This document shows positions 46,060 through 55,900 of a DNA stretch of 64,000 nt, piece after piece. Below the pieces are notes generated by a model. That model did no database searches. It was not told the DNA's origin and saw only the letters and a list, made by a program, of their open reading frames with translations. This DNA comes from Paludibacteraceae bacterium (GTDB lineage: Bacteria > Bacteroidota > Bacteroidia > Bacteroidales > Paludibacteraceae). Numbering within the stretch: position 1 is the stretch's first letter; every line of letters starts with the position of its first letter. Where the stretch lies: contig JAEEMG010000016.1 of NCBI GenBank assembly GCA_016283095.1, positions 1-64,000 on the forward strand. Reading direction: 5' to 3'. Made by a program: the position numbers and the translations under genes.

Positions 46060-47349
46060 CTAATCTTTGATGTTTGGTATTGCTCCGAATTTTCCGTTTT
46101 TATAAGATTTTAAGATAGAAGACATTTTGTTTAATCCTTTAAACTCGATAAGAGAGTAGAGGTCTGTGTTTCCAGAATTGTCTTTTTGTGTGAACCAAAC
46201 AGAATCCTTACGTACCAAATCGTCAATCAGGTTGAAAATCTCCAAGCAGTGTGTGGAGATTAGCAACTGAGAATGAGATTCTTTGTTTTCGAGAAACTTT
46301 TGAATAATGAATTCCATCAGTTCTGGATGTAGTGAGGATTCCAATTCGTCGATACATAGGAATGCTGACTTGTTTTCGGCTTCATAAATTGCCGTCTCAA
46401 CTCCAATCATACGGATTGTGCCTCTTGATTGTTGGAATTCATCGAATGAATATACCTCTTCTCCTCTTTTGTTTTTTACTTTATGAGAGAAAGATGTCTT
46501 TATCGAATCAAAAGTTCCATCTTTTTTCAGTTTCTCTTTTTCGTTTTCTGGTATGGATGAAGTTTCGATGTATGTCATCATATCATTTGATATGGGGCGT
46601 TTGACAAGTTCGCTGTTTATACCAGAGATGTTGAAGTCAGCTTTGTCAAGAAATGTAAGGATGTGCTTTTTTAAGTTGTCGTCTTTGTATAGTTTTCTTT
46701 CTGCGTAAGAGAACATTTGAGTAGACGGTGAAATATTAGGCAACATCTTTTCTTTGATCCAGTTGTGAACTTTGTCAATTTCGCCTAAATCAACGTTTGT
46801 CCTACCTATAGCAGAAAAGAATGAGATGTTTTTCAAACATTCAAGTTCTAACTTTTCTTGGGCTACAGAGCTGACCTTTATAGCTGCACTGTTGAATGTC
46901 AGTTTGGAAAAATTGTTTTCCAGATCACGTTTGAAGAGCAAAGTCGGTTGTGAAGAGTTATAGATATATAACTTTTCGCTAATTACAGCTGTGCTGTTAA
47001 GTTCAAGATGATACCAATAGCGTTTTTCATTTACGTAGAATTTCAGGTCAAACTCAGATGGCAGGTTTGGTGTTTCTTTGTCGAACAAAAAAGGTTCGAC
47101 GCCTGTGTCACCATCGCTATCGGTTTGTTTGTTAGACCAAAAATCGTATAAAAAGTCAAAAGCACTAAGAAGGTTTGATTTTCCGGAAGCATTGGCACCA
47201 TATACCATAGCAAACTTCAGCAAACGAACGCCATCGTTCATTTTGACTACTTGAAAGTCTTCCATGTCCGTGCTTTTGTCTGCTTCAAAACTGAAAGTTG
47301 TTTCCTCTCTAAAAGAAAGAAAATTCTTAAATCTCAATTCCTGAATCAT
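46060..47349 (-). CDS. RloA-like AAA ATPase (AbiLi family)
   Basis: A 429-residue ATPase of the AAA_15/OLD-like group with an ABC-type head: IQELRFKNFLSFREETTFSF at the start, Walker A GANASGKS (residues 51-58), signature-like SRGTIRMIG, Walker B FLCIDELESSLHP and a switch His in STHCLEI. These sensors pair with RloB; together they form an AbiL-like abortive-infection system (family knowledge plus context). First gene of the rloA-rloB unit next to the type I restriction genes. Confidence 0.85.
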   Translation of the reverse strand: MIQELRFKNFLSFREETTFSFEADKSTDMEDFQVVKMNDGVRLLKFAMVYGANASGKSNLLSAFDFLYDFWSNKQTDSDGDTGVEPFLFDKETPNLPSEFDLKFYVNEKRYWYHLELNSTAVISEKLYIYNSSQPTLLFKRDLENNFSKLTFNSAAIKVSSVAQEKLELECLKNISFFSAIGRTNVDLGEIDKVHNWIKEKMLPNISPSTQMFSYAERKLYKDDNLKKHILTFLDKADFNISGINSELVKRPISNDMMTYIETSSIPENEKEKLKKDGTFDSIKTSFSHKVKNKRGEEVYSFDEFQQSRGTIRMIGVETAIYEAENKSAFLCIDELESSLHPELMEFIIQKFLENKESHSQLLISTHCLEIFNLIDDLVRKDSVWFTQKDNSGNTDLYSLIEFKGLNKMSSILKSYKNGKFGAIPNIKD

Positions 47350-47555
47350 CCCCGATTGTGTCTTAATACTTGTCTTTTTTTCTGGCGCAAAATTACACTA
47401 ATTAATCCATAAAAGTTCAAAAATATTGAATTTTATTTTCGAAATTTTACTAAAATCTACTGATATTGAAAATAGAATTACTAAAGAATGCGGTTTTATT
47501 CTGCCGTTTTGTCGTGTTTTGTATTGTCATACATGGTATATTCTCGATGGTTATA

Positions 47556-47846
47556 AAGGGCGGAACGCCCTTGTTTTCTTGTTGTGCGAGCCGTAGGCGA
47601 GCATGTATCTATAACCCCTAAAGGGGTAAATGGGGGGCATCATCATGGTGAATCTACCAATATAAAACGTCTACGGCGTATGTTGTGGTGGAATCCGTCA
47701 TCGTGGGGGCGATGTAGAATGCACACGGTGTATAACAGAAGGTTTAAACGTGTTTCCTTACGTTTTGTTTTTTGCGTTAAGCAGTTTTCAATGTCATCTA
47801 TGACATGTTTTCCAGTGCCACAACGAAGTTGTCTATATGTTTGGCA
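47556..47846. repeat. cluster of mini-hairpins
   Basis: Successive hairpins: AAGGGCG-GAA-CGCCCTT (47556-47572), GCC-GTA-GGC (47590-47598), ACCCC-TAAA-GGGGT (47614-47627), ACGTC-TAC-GGCGT (47667-47679, with a mismatch), ATGTCAT-CT-ATGACAT (47791-47806), ACAAC-GAA-GTTGT (47820-47832). An outer TGCCA/TGGCA pair encloses the last. Confidence 0.7.
47654..47684 (-). repeat. diverged copy of the 33-bp repeat
   Basis: On the minus strand: AACATACGCCGTAGACGTTT followed by TATATTGGTAG, close to the unit at 32149-32181 with one indel and a few changes. Similarity continues a little upstream (CCACCAC against CCGCCCC). Confidence 0.7.
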
Positions 47847-47888
47847 CGTTTTCTGTTATCTATATCAAAAATAATAATATTTTATTTT

Positions 47889-47920
47889 TTTGCCCCTTTG
47901 CGTGGGTTTGACTATATTTG
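47889..47920 (+). promoter_or_regulatory. promoter of the M16 peptidase gene
   Basis: TTTG at 47889-47892 and TATATTTG at 47913-47920 with a 20-base spacer, 27 bases before the ATG. Confidence 0.75.
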
Positions 47921-47947
47921 CAGTAAATTAGTCTGAAGTAGCAATTT

Positions 47948-49201
47948 ATGGTTAAAACGAATAGGTTCACACTTGATAATGGGCTTCATGTGGTGCATCT
48001 GGAAGACAAAACATCCCAGACCGTTACTCTTAACACTGTTTTTGATGTCGGGTCGAAGGATGAGGATCCTGAGCATACTGGATTCGCGCATCTTTTTGAG
48101 CATCTGATGTTTTCCGGCTCTGTCAATGTGGATGATTATGATGGAGTGCTTCAGAAAGCTGGTGCCTACAACAATGCTTTCACCACACAGGATTTGACTA
48201 ACTATTATGTTGTCCTCCCTGCTGTGAATGCGGAGGTCGGTTTCTGGGTGGAGTCGGACAGAATGATGTCTTTGGCATTCAATGAGAAGGGCCTTGAGGT
48301 GCAGCGTGAAGTGGTGAGTGAGGAGTTTAAGGAACGTACATCCAACAAGCCATACGGTGATGCCTACCATTATCTTTTTGCAATGATGTATCCTGCTGAC
48401 CACACTTATTCGTGGCCTACTATCGGTAAGGAAATCAAGCATATACAGGATGCCACTATGCAGGATGTGAAGGATTTCTTCTTCTCTCATTATGCTCCAA
48501 ACAATGCATATCTTTCGGTTGTCGGCAATATATCTCTGGATGAGGTGAAGCGTTTGGTGGATAAGTATTACGGTGATATTCCGTCGCGTGACGTTACGAA
48601 GCGTAAGATGGCGGAGATACCGGAGCAGACTGCCGAGCAAAGAAAGATTGTCAGCGGTGATGTGCCTAACGATAAATTGTATATGGTGTTCCATTCTCCT
48701 TCCCGTCTTGACGATGATTACTATGCTTCGGATATTCTTTCGGATCTGTTGTCGAATGGAATGTCGTCACGAATGTATAAGAGATTGATAGTTGAGAAGA
48801 AGATGTTTTCTTCTATCGACGCTTGTATTCGTGGAAGCCTTGAAGACGGTGCGTTCTATGTGATCGGTGTGCCGAATGAGGGTTTCACACGTGATGAGGT
48901 TGAGAACGCTATATGGGATGAGTTGGAATTGTTGATGACGGAGAGTGTTGAGAAACTGGAATTGGAGAAGGTCGTCAATAAGTATGAGGCGACGCAGATC
49001 CTTTCCGATCTTTCTGAAGCTGCTAAGGCGGAACGTCTCGGCTATTACGAGATGATCGGTGCTCCCGACTTGATCAATACTGATTTCGACAATTATTCCA
49101 AGGTCACTCCAGATGAGTTGAGAAAAGCGGCGCAGAAGATTTTCAGACGTGAAAACTGTTGTGCTCTTTGGTATATGAAGAATGACAGTAGTCGTGCTTG
49201 A
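47948..49201 (+). CDS. M16-family zinc peptidase
   Basis: A 417-residue insulinase-family (M16B) peptidase. The inverted zinc motif HxxEH is present in GFAHLFEHLMFSGS, with the third ligand Glu downstream in EVQREVVSEEFKER. It has one active and one inactive half, as usual for this size. There is no signal peptide, so it is probably cytoplasmic, degrading peptides. M16B proteins often act with an inactive partner subunit, which is not adjacent here. Confidence 0.92.
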   Translation: MVKTNRFTLDNGLHVVHLEDKTSQTVTLNTVFDVGSKDEDPEHTGFAHLFEHLMFSGSVNVDDYDGVLQKAGAYNNAFTTQDLTNYYVVLPAVNAEVGFWVESDRMMSLAFNEKGLEVQREVVSEEFKERTSNKPYGDAYHYLFAMMYPADHTYSWPTIGKEIKHIQDATMQDVKDFFFSHYAPNNAYLSVVGNISLDEVKRLVDKYYGDIPSRDVTKRKMAEIPEQTAEQRKIVSGDVPNDKLYMVFHSPSRLDDDYYASDILSDLLSNGMSSRMYKRLIVEKKMFSSIDACIRGSLEDGAFYVIGVPNEGFTRDEVENAIWDELELLMTESVEKLELEKVVNKYEATQILSDLSEAAKAERLGYYEMIGAPDLINTDFDNYSKVTPDELRKAAQKIFRRENCCALWYMKNDSSRA

Positions 49202-49318
49202 TTGATGGATTTCCAAAAGAGCAGACGGTGTTCGATTGGAAAATTTCAGTTGTAAACTTAATGACAGAGCCTAAAACATTACTTGACAATATTGTGATAG
49301 TCTGTTAATTCAATATTG

Positions 49319-51526
49319 ATGAATAGATTTTTTAATATAATCCTTTCTGTGTTTGCGGCAGGCACAACGGTGTTTGCCAATGATTCTTTGTCTATAGTGA
49401 CATCTGTAAAGGATACTGTGAATGTAACTGACATTGTAGCGAATGGTGATTCCGTGGTCGCTGAAAAGAAGGATTCGCTACAGATCCAGAAGGCAGATTC
49501 AGTGCCTGCATTTGAATATAAGACGGAAGTGTCTCCGTCAAAACGTGGACCAAAGGATTCCATGATGTATTTTTCGTGGAGAGCGGACGGCCCTCTTGGC
49601 CAGCCAGTCCGTGCGTATGCCGATTCCACAATCGACAAACTCTATATAGCCAACATGGCTGATAAGAACACACTCCGTTATGCGGATCATTCTTCTTTAG
49701 GATCTCCGGGAATATCACTTATCTACGCTGACAGAATCAAGAAATCGGATTTCTTTTTCTTCACTCCGTATGAGGCCAACTACACGTCGCCAGATGATAT
49801 CCTCTATTATAACACCCGTAAACCTTATTCCAAATTCTGGTTTATAGGAGCTGGTCCAAGCAACCGTAGTGACCAGTGTGTGGGTGGATTGTTCACTGTG
49901 AACGCAGGATCAAAGTTTAATTTCGGTATGTACGGAGATTGGGTCAATTCCTATGGAGCGTATGAATCTTCGTCTACACGAAACTGCAATGCGGGATTTT
50001 TCGGAAGCTATATGGGCTTGCGTTCAAACCTGATGATGAGCATTGGTTTTGCCAAATTCGAGAATTATGAGAGTGGCGGATTCTTGGATGAGTCGTACAT
50101 CACATCGCCAGAGAGATATGGAAATCCGGCTGATGAGGCTATTCCCGTCTACTTCACAGGAAACACATTCTCTAAACTGCATGGATATAATATGCATCTC
50201 AACTACAAGTATCATCTTGGATTTGAGAAAGAGTATAAGGTGAATGCCGATTCTGTGATTGTGGATTATGTGCCTGTCACATCGTTTATCGCGGATATGA
50301 AATATGAGTCTGATTGGAAGCGTTACACTGAGAGGGGAACAAATGCATTTCATGATACATTCTATAACGCAAGTGCGGAGACTCGTAAGTTTATGCCTAT
50401 CTCGACGATGGATAGCGTCTTGTTCCGTCAGTTTAAAGGTAATTTCGGTGTTACTTTGAATGAGGAGTTCAACAAGTTGATGAAATTCGGTTTGGCTGGA
50501 TATTATACAGTCAGCTCAAAGACATATCACTATGCCGACGGATTACAGTTTGACTACCGTGATACTGATCCTGAATTCATAGCTGTCAACAAGTTGAAAG
50601 ATTTAGAGTTGGCAGACGGAATCGCTTATATTGACTCAGTTGGTTATCGAGGACGCCCAAATTGGAGCAAGAACAAAGACACTAAGATGGGTATCGGAGC
50701 GGTTTTGTCGAAACATTCCGGCAAACATCTGTTTTTCAACGTTGTCGGTGAGTATTATTTTGTCGACGAGAAGCTGACAGGAACGAGCTATCTGTTGAAG
50801 GGAGATGTGAAGACTCAGTTTGAGATAGGTAGACAGCCAGTTTCTTTGGGCGGTAGTATGGAGTTGAAGAACGAGTGTCCAGATTATTTTGAGGATCACT
50901 ACTATTCAAATTATTTCAATTGGGATAACGATTTCGACAATAAACGCAGTTTGTCGGTAGACGGTCTGTTTGAGATGTCGAAAATTGGTTTTTCTGCGAA
51001 AGTCGGATATTACAATATCGACAACTACATCTATTTCAACGAGAAGGCATTGCCTGTGCAGACATCAGACGCTGTAAACGTATTTTATCTAAGTGCAAAA
51101 GAGAAACTAAAATTCGGTGTTTTCCACTGGGATAACGAGATCGCCTACCAGACAACTTCGGATCAATATATTATGCCGTTGCCGACATTCGTATGGAACA
51201 GCAACGTCTACTTGAGATCTCCAGCGATTTTCAAGAAGAGCTTGACACTCCAAGTCGGAGCAGAATTGAACTATCACACAAGCTTTTACGCTCAGAAATA
51301 TAATCCTGCGACGGGAATGCTTTACGTTCAGCGAGATAAAGAGTATGGCGATTATCCGTTGTTGAATGTATACGGACAGGCACAGTTGAAGGTTTTGAAG
51401 ATGTTTATCGTATGGAATCACGTCAACCAGAAAATGGGAAACAATTCCAACTATATGATAAGTCCGGGATATGCGATGAGTCCGTCATTCTTACGTGTCG
51501 GAATCTCGGTAACATTTGATGATTAA
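49319..51526 (+). CDS. putative outer-membrane porin (Porin_10 family)
   Basis: A 735-residue secreted protein with a signal peptide (FFNIILSVFAAGTTVFAND) and a periplasmic N-terminal stretch rich in Asp, Val and Ser. It is followed by a long beta-barrel with alternating aromatic strands; the conserved FFFFTPYEANYTSPDDI and YYNTRKPYSKF segments mark the Bacteroidota putative-porin family. Substrate unknown. ATG 49319 is preferred over the TTG one codon upstream. The next gene starts 13 bases after its stop, so the two are likely co-transcribed. Confidence 0.85.
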   Translation: MNRFFNIILSVFAAGTTVFANDSLSIVTSVKDTVNVTDIVANGDSVVAEKKDSLQIQKADSVPAFEYKTEVSPSKRGPKDSMMYFSWRADGPLGQPVRAYADSTIDKLYIANMADKNTLRYADHSSLGSPGISLIYADRIKKSDFFFFTPYEANYTSPDDILYYNTRKPYSKFWFIGAGPSNRSDQCVGGLFTVNAGSKFNFGMYGDWVNSYGAYESSSTRNCNAGFFGSYMGLRSNLMMSIGFAKFENYESGGFLDESYITSPERYGNPADEAIPVYFTGNTFSKLHGYNMHLNYKYHLGFEKEYKVNADSVIVDYVPVTSFIADMKYESDWKRYTERGTNAFHDTFYNASAETRKFMPISTMDSVLFRQFKGNFGVTLNEEFNKLMKFGLAGYYTVSSKTYHYADGLQFDYRDTDPEFIAVNKLKDLELADGIAYIDSVGYRGRPNWSKNKDTKMGIGAVLSKHSGKHLFFNVVGEYYFVDEKLTGTSYLLKGDVKTQFEIGRQPVSLGGSMELKNECPDYFEDHYYSNYFNWDNDFDNKRSLSVDGLFEMSKIGFSAKVGYYNIDNYIYFNEKALPVQTSDAVNVFYLSAKEKLKFGVFHWDNEIAYQTTSDQYIMPLPTFVWNSNVYLRSPAIFKKSLTLQVGAELNYHTSFYAQKYNPATGMLYVQRDKEYGDYPLLNVYGQAQLKVLKMFIVWNHVNQKMGNNSNYMISPGYAMSPSFLRVGISVTFDD

Positions 51527-51538
51527 AAAGATTTGCTC

Positions 51539-52333
51539 ATGAACGGAAGTAAGTATTTCAATTTTATCATTATTGCTTTTGTGGTGCTTGCGACTACAGC
51601 TTTCATTATAAGTCGTTGTATGTCAAAGGTTCCTGATATTGATGATATTGCGCATATCCGTGAGAATGGGGCGTTGAGAGTGGTGATTGATTCGTCGACG
51701 GATGGAATGCAGATAACAGCCGAGGGCGACACTGTGGGAGAGCAGTTTGAACTGATCCGTGAGTTTTGCCGTCAACAGAACTTGCCTGTGGAATATAAGC
51801 TTGAAAGCAATCTGAATAATGCGATTGAGGATCTTCAGGATGGAGAATGCGACGTGATTGTCCGCTATATTCCTGTGACATCATCATTGCGAGACACCCT
51901 TCTGTTCACAGAGAGTCTGATTCACGACAAACAGGTGCTTGTACAGAGAAAGAAGGTGATGGATAAGAAGGTGAATGAGGATTTTGTGCACAACCAGCTG
52001 GAACTCGCAGAAAAGACAGTGACATTGCCGGAAAACTCACCGTCTATAATACGATTAAACAATCTTTCAAAAGAGATCGGAGATACCATCTATATCAATA
52101 CTATTCCAAATTACGACAACGAGGCGATCGCTATTATGGTGTCGAAGGGAGAGTTTCAGTATACAGTGCTTGGGCTCCATGCTGCCACACGACTTCAGAA
52201 AGAGTATAAGAATCTAGATATACATTTGTCTATCGGCTTTTCACAATTACATTCGTGGGCAGTGCGTAAGACGAGTGTTGAACTGTGTGATTCACTCAAT
52301 TCCTTTATCAAAAAGAGTAATATCGACAAATGA
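51539..52333 (+). CDS. membrane-anchored family 3 solute-binding domain protein
   Basis: A 264-residue protein: an N-terminal membrane anchor (about residues 7-24), then a periplasmic-binding fold of the type in amino-acid binding proteins and MltF (IRENGALRVVIDSSTDGM, LQDGECDVIVRYIPVTSSLRDTLLFTES). MltF-type lytic transglycosylases have a catalytic domain after this; here the chain stops, so no peptidoglycan-cleaving activity is expected. It may sense a small ligand. ATG 51539 is used. Overlaps the next gene by four bases (ATGA). Confidence 0.75.
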   Translation: MNGSKYFNFIIIAFVVLATTAFIISRCMSKVPDIDDIAHIRENGALRVVIDSSTDGMQITAEGDTVGEQFELIREFCRQQNLPVEYKLESNLNNAIEDLQDGECDVIVRYIPVTSSLRDTLLFTESLIHDKQVLVQRKKVMDKKVNEDFVHNQLELAEKTVTLPENSPSIIRLNNLSKEIGDTIYINTIPNYDNEAIAIMVSKGEFQYTVLGLHAATRLQKEYKNLDIHLSIGFSQLHSWAVRKTSVELCDSLNSFIKKSNIDK

Positions 52334-52917
52334 ATTTCCTTGCGCACATATATCTCTCTGGCGACGACGATGAAGGCCTGATGATAGGCAACTATATCGG
52401 CGATTGTGTGAAAGGACGTCGACTCTCTGACTATCCGTTTTCACTTCAGTGCGGAATCCTTCTGCACCGTGAAATAGATTCTTTTACGGATAATCATCCT
52501 GTCTACCGACAGAGTAAAGATAGGTTTGTGCCTGTCGCAGGACGATATGCAGGAGTCGTATGTGATGTCGTTTACGACCATTTCCTTGCAAAAAACTGGG
52601 GCGGATACCATGCCCTGCCATTGAAGAGTTATGCGTGGAGAACTTATGGAAGAATATTGAAAAACTGGTTTAGGATGCCAAGTGAAATGAGGCATTTCTC
52701 CGTCAATTTCATTTCCAAACAGCGACTTACCGCCTATGCCACTATTGATGGTATACGTGACACTTTGGATCTGATGTCGAACGGGACATCGTTGCCGAAT
52801 TGTTCGGATGAGGTGGTCAATGTGATGATACGAGACTATTATGAGCTAGAAAATGAATTTTTACAGTTTTTCTTTGAGATTAGACGACATATTGATGATT
52901 TTAAAATGAATTTTTAA
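52330..52917 (+). CDS. ACP phosphodiesterase-like protein (AcpH family)
   Basis: AcpH removes the phosphopantetheine arm from acyl carrier protein. The 195-residue protein has the family start MNFLAHIYLSG, the metal-binding IGNYIGDCVKG, LLHREIDSFTDNHP, and DVVYDHFLAKNW. Overlaps the preceding gene by ATGA, so coupled translation is likely. The SNF2 gene begins 24 bases later. Confidence 0.88.
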   Translation: MNFLAHIYLSGDDDEGLMIGNYIGDCVKGRRLSDYPFSLQCGILLHREIDSFTDNHPVYRQSKDRFVPVAGRYAGVVCDVVYDHFLAKNWGGYHALPLKSYAWRTYGRILKNWFRMPSEMRHFSVNFISKQRLTAYATIDGIRDTLDLMSNGTSLPNCSDEVVNVMIRDYYELENEFLQFFFEIRRHIDDFKMNF

Positions 52918-52941
52918 TCTCCTAAGGAGTACAGATATAAA

Positions 52942-55900
52942 ATGCAACCCCAACATCTTGATTCCCTTACACTTCCAGAAAAAGTTGTGCTGGCTGTCTA
53001 TGCCTATTGTGGGAATATAATCGAATGTTCTTCCGCAATGACGGGGCTTGCTGTGCGTTATCTTTGTGGCAAAGATACTTCTGATGTGGATGTTCTGAAT
53101 GTCGCTAAATCGCTGTACGATAAACGATTGCTTGATATGCACACCCGTTCTGGTGTGTTTGCCAAATATGTTGTGGCTCAGGCGTGTGAACTTCCCGTCG
53201 TCGCAGATATCTATAAAAATCACAGTGAAGATTGGTTGGAAATCATTGAGTCAGTGTGTGAAATGCCGGAAGATGGAAAGAATGTGTCGTTGACATTCAG
53301 GACGTGGTGGCTGGAGAGAATGAGATTGGTGGATACGGATTCCGTCGAACTCTATTCTTTGGGGATCCGCCAGAGAGAGATGCTTCTATCTGTTATTGAT
53401 GACGCTGAATGGCGACCTGTGTTTTTCTCTTTGCCTTCCAAAAACTGGGCGGATATCTGCAAGATCATGCTTGATGGCGTATATACACGTGATCAATTCA
53501 ATTGGGAAAATATCAAGCCGATCATTGAGTATCGTTATGATCTTGAAAATGTCGGTGATGATCCGGAATTGGAGATGCGTGACCGTTTCTTCCTTTATCG
53601 CTATCTGGCGACGGGAGTGGATGATTTCAAGTATTACGGCATCAATGGGTGGGGCAGACTTTATGATGCAGTCAGCCTTCTTCTGCGAGATTGTTATGGG
53701 GAATCTGTAGTGGCGTTCCAAAAGTCGTTGGACTCTTTTGGCGGCTTTTTGAATGAGCGAGGCGTGTTTGATGATTTTATCTTCAACTATCTGTATGTCA
53801 TTGCGATGGCTTTGGATAGTCCACTGAAAAACGAAAACAGACTACGATCATTCCTGAATAAACGCACTGTCGCAGAAAATGAACTTTTCAAGATCTCACT
53901 CATCCCGTTGATCAAGAATAAAGTCGACGGAGATGATTTCATCGTCAGCACGAAACGTTTTGTGCCTGACTTATATAAATCTGATGATGTCCGTTTGGCA
54001 ACAGCCCTTTGCCTACAGTTTAATATAGATATCAGAAAACGTTTGGAGACGGACACTGATTCATCACATTGGACTTTTGTAGAGAATGAGTTTGATCCAG
54101 ACGTCTCAATTGTCTCACGTCTGAATAAGATCAAGCCTTGGATGTACACGCTCGACTCTCTTGAGAAAGTTAAGATACCGAAGCTTGTGGAGCAGGAAGA
54201 AAGACTTATTTATGTTCTGGAACCGAATGAGATGCGAGTGTCTCCTTTCATCCAAAAGAGAAATGAGAACGGAGAATGGGATGGCAGTATCAAACGAATT
54301 TGGAAAGGTAAAAGCCGTGAGATTCCAGAATGCGCGACGGATGAGGATTTCCGTATCTTGAAGACATTGCCAGCCGGACAAGTATCATTCAAGAACGGAG
54401 ACGGATTATTATCGTTTGTAGGATGTGACCACATTTACCTGATGCCTAAATGGGGCAAACAACTGCGTCAGGTCACAGTGAAGATGGAGCATCCGTATCT
54501 GATTGTCGACAAGGAGGATGATGGACTTTTCCATGTTTATTCCAATCTGAAACTGTCGGATTTGAGTGAACTTACCAATGCTTTTGTCCGCACAATTGAC
54601 GATACTCATTATGGAGTTGTCCATCTTCGTGACAATGAAAGAGATGTCTATAAACTTATGCTCCAGATGGAGACGATTCCGGCAGAAGCGGAGAGCCGTC
54701 TGCGTCAGTCATTGAAGCGACTGGAGGGAGTGACGAAGATTTATTCTAAACTTATACACGATGATGATGCGTTTGAAGATGCTGATTCACGTCTTGTGAT
54801 AAGGTTGTTCCCTAACACGAATGTAGGATCCACATGGAGGGTTGAGATGGTAGTTATTCCGTTTGCTGGATCAGCATATGTCGCCACACCTGCGGATGGA
54901 CAGTCACTCAGTATCCTCGACGATGGAGATCATCTTCGTCTTATAAAAAGGAATTTTATTGCGGAAAAGAGACATCTTTTTGCTTTTGAACGCTTCTGCC
55001 AAACAAATGCGATTATATATGAAGACGAGGATGTAAGCGACGTTACGTCAGCTCTTCTCAACCTTGAGAATGTGCTGGATATCATCACTTGGGCGAAAGA
55101 GAATGACGACAAGGCTGTGGTGGAATTGATGGAAGGCTGCAAATTCAATGTGAATGAAAAACTTACACCAAAGAATCTTCAGTTGGAGACTTTGCAGACT
55201 GTCCGTGGATGGATAGATATGAATGGAACGTTGGCCTCGTCTGATACCAAGATGGAACTTGTCGACTTGATGCGGAAGTTGCAAAAAGGAATCGGAAAAT
55301 ATATTCGTGTCGACGGTGACAATTATGTGGAGGTGAGCCAATCATTACGTCAACTGATCAGCAGACTACGTCTTTATAATGATGATTTAAATAAGCCGCT
55401 TGTCATTCCGGAGCTCGCTTTAGCTTCACTGGATGATGAGTTTGATTCAATTTTAACTGAGTCGGATAGCACTTTCACTACAATACGAGAGCGGATAAAC
55501 AGTTGTCAGACTGCCGATTTCGCAATCCCGTCTACTCTGAATGGAGAACTGAAAAACTATCAGATAGAGGGATATAAATGGATGATGCGCACATTGTCGT
55601 GGAGTGGAGGAGTGTGTCTTGCCGATGATATGGGACTTGGAAAAACCATCCAGACGATTGCAGTGATGTTGCAAAAGAGTGAGGATGGCCCGATATTGGT
55701 TGTCGCACCTACATCTGTTGTGCTTAATTGGCAACATGAACTGATGAAATTTGCACCGTCGCTCCAGACAATAGTGCTGAATCAGTGTGCACGTAAGGCG
55801 AAAACGATAGATGAAGCGGAGCCGGGAACAGTGTTGATTGCTAGTTACGGAATGATGCTCACGCATGTTTCAAATCTTGAAAAGAAAGAGTGGGGAATCA

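Larger units (their letters stand above)
47350..47947. other. intergenic region rich in small hairpins
   Basis: 598 bases between rloA and the M16 gene. 47350-47540 is AT-rich and featureless. 47556-47846 contains at least six tiny hairpins with loops of 2-4 bases and a diverged copy of the 33-bp repeat. The promoter of the M16 gene lies at the right end. An open frame across it (47584-47874) has a composition set by the hairpins and is not a convincing gene. Confidence 0.65.

Noticed and set aside
47584..47874. Open frame of 96 codons between rloA and the M16 gene
   Set aside because: It crosses the mini-hairpin cluster, its residues are dictated by palindromes, it has no recognisable domain, and it has no promoter or ribosome site.
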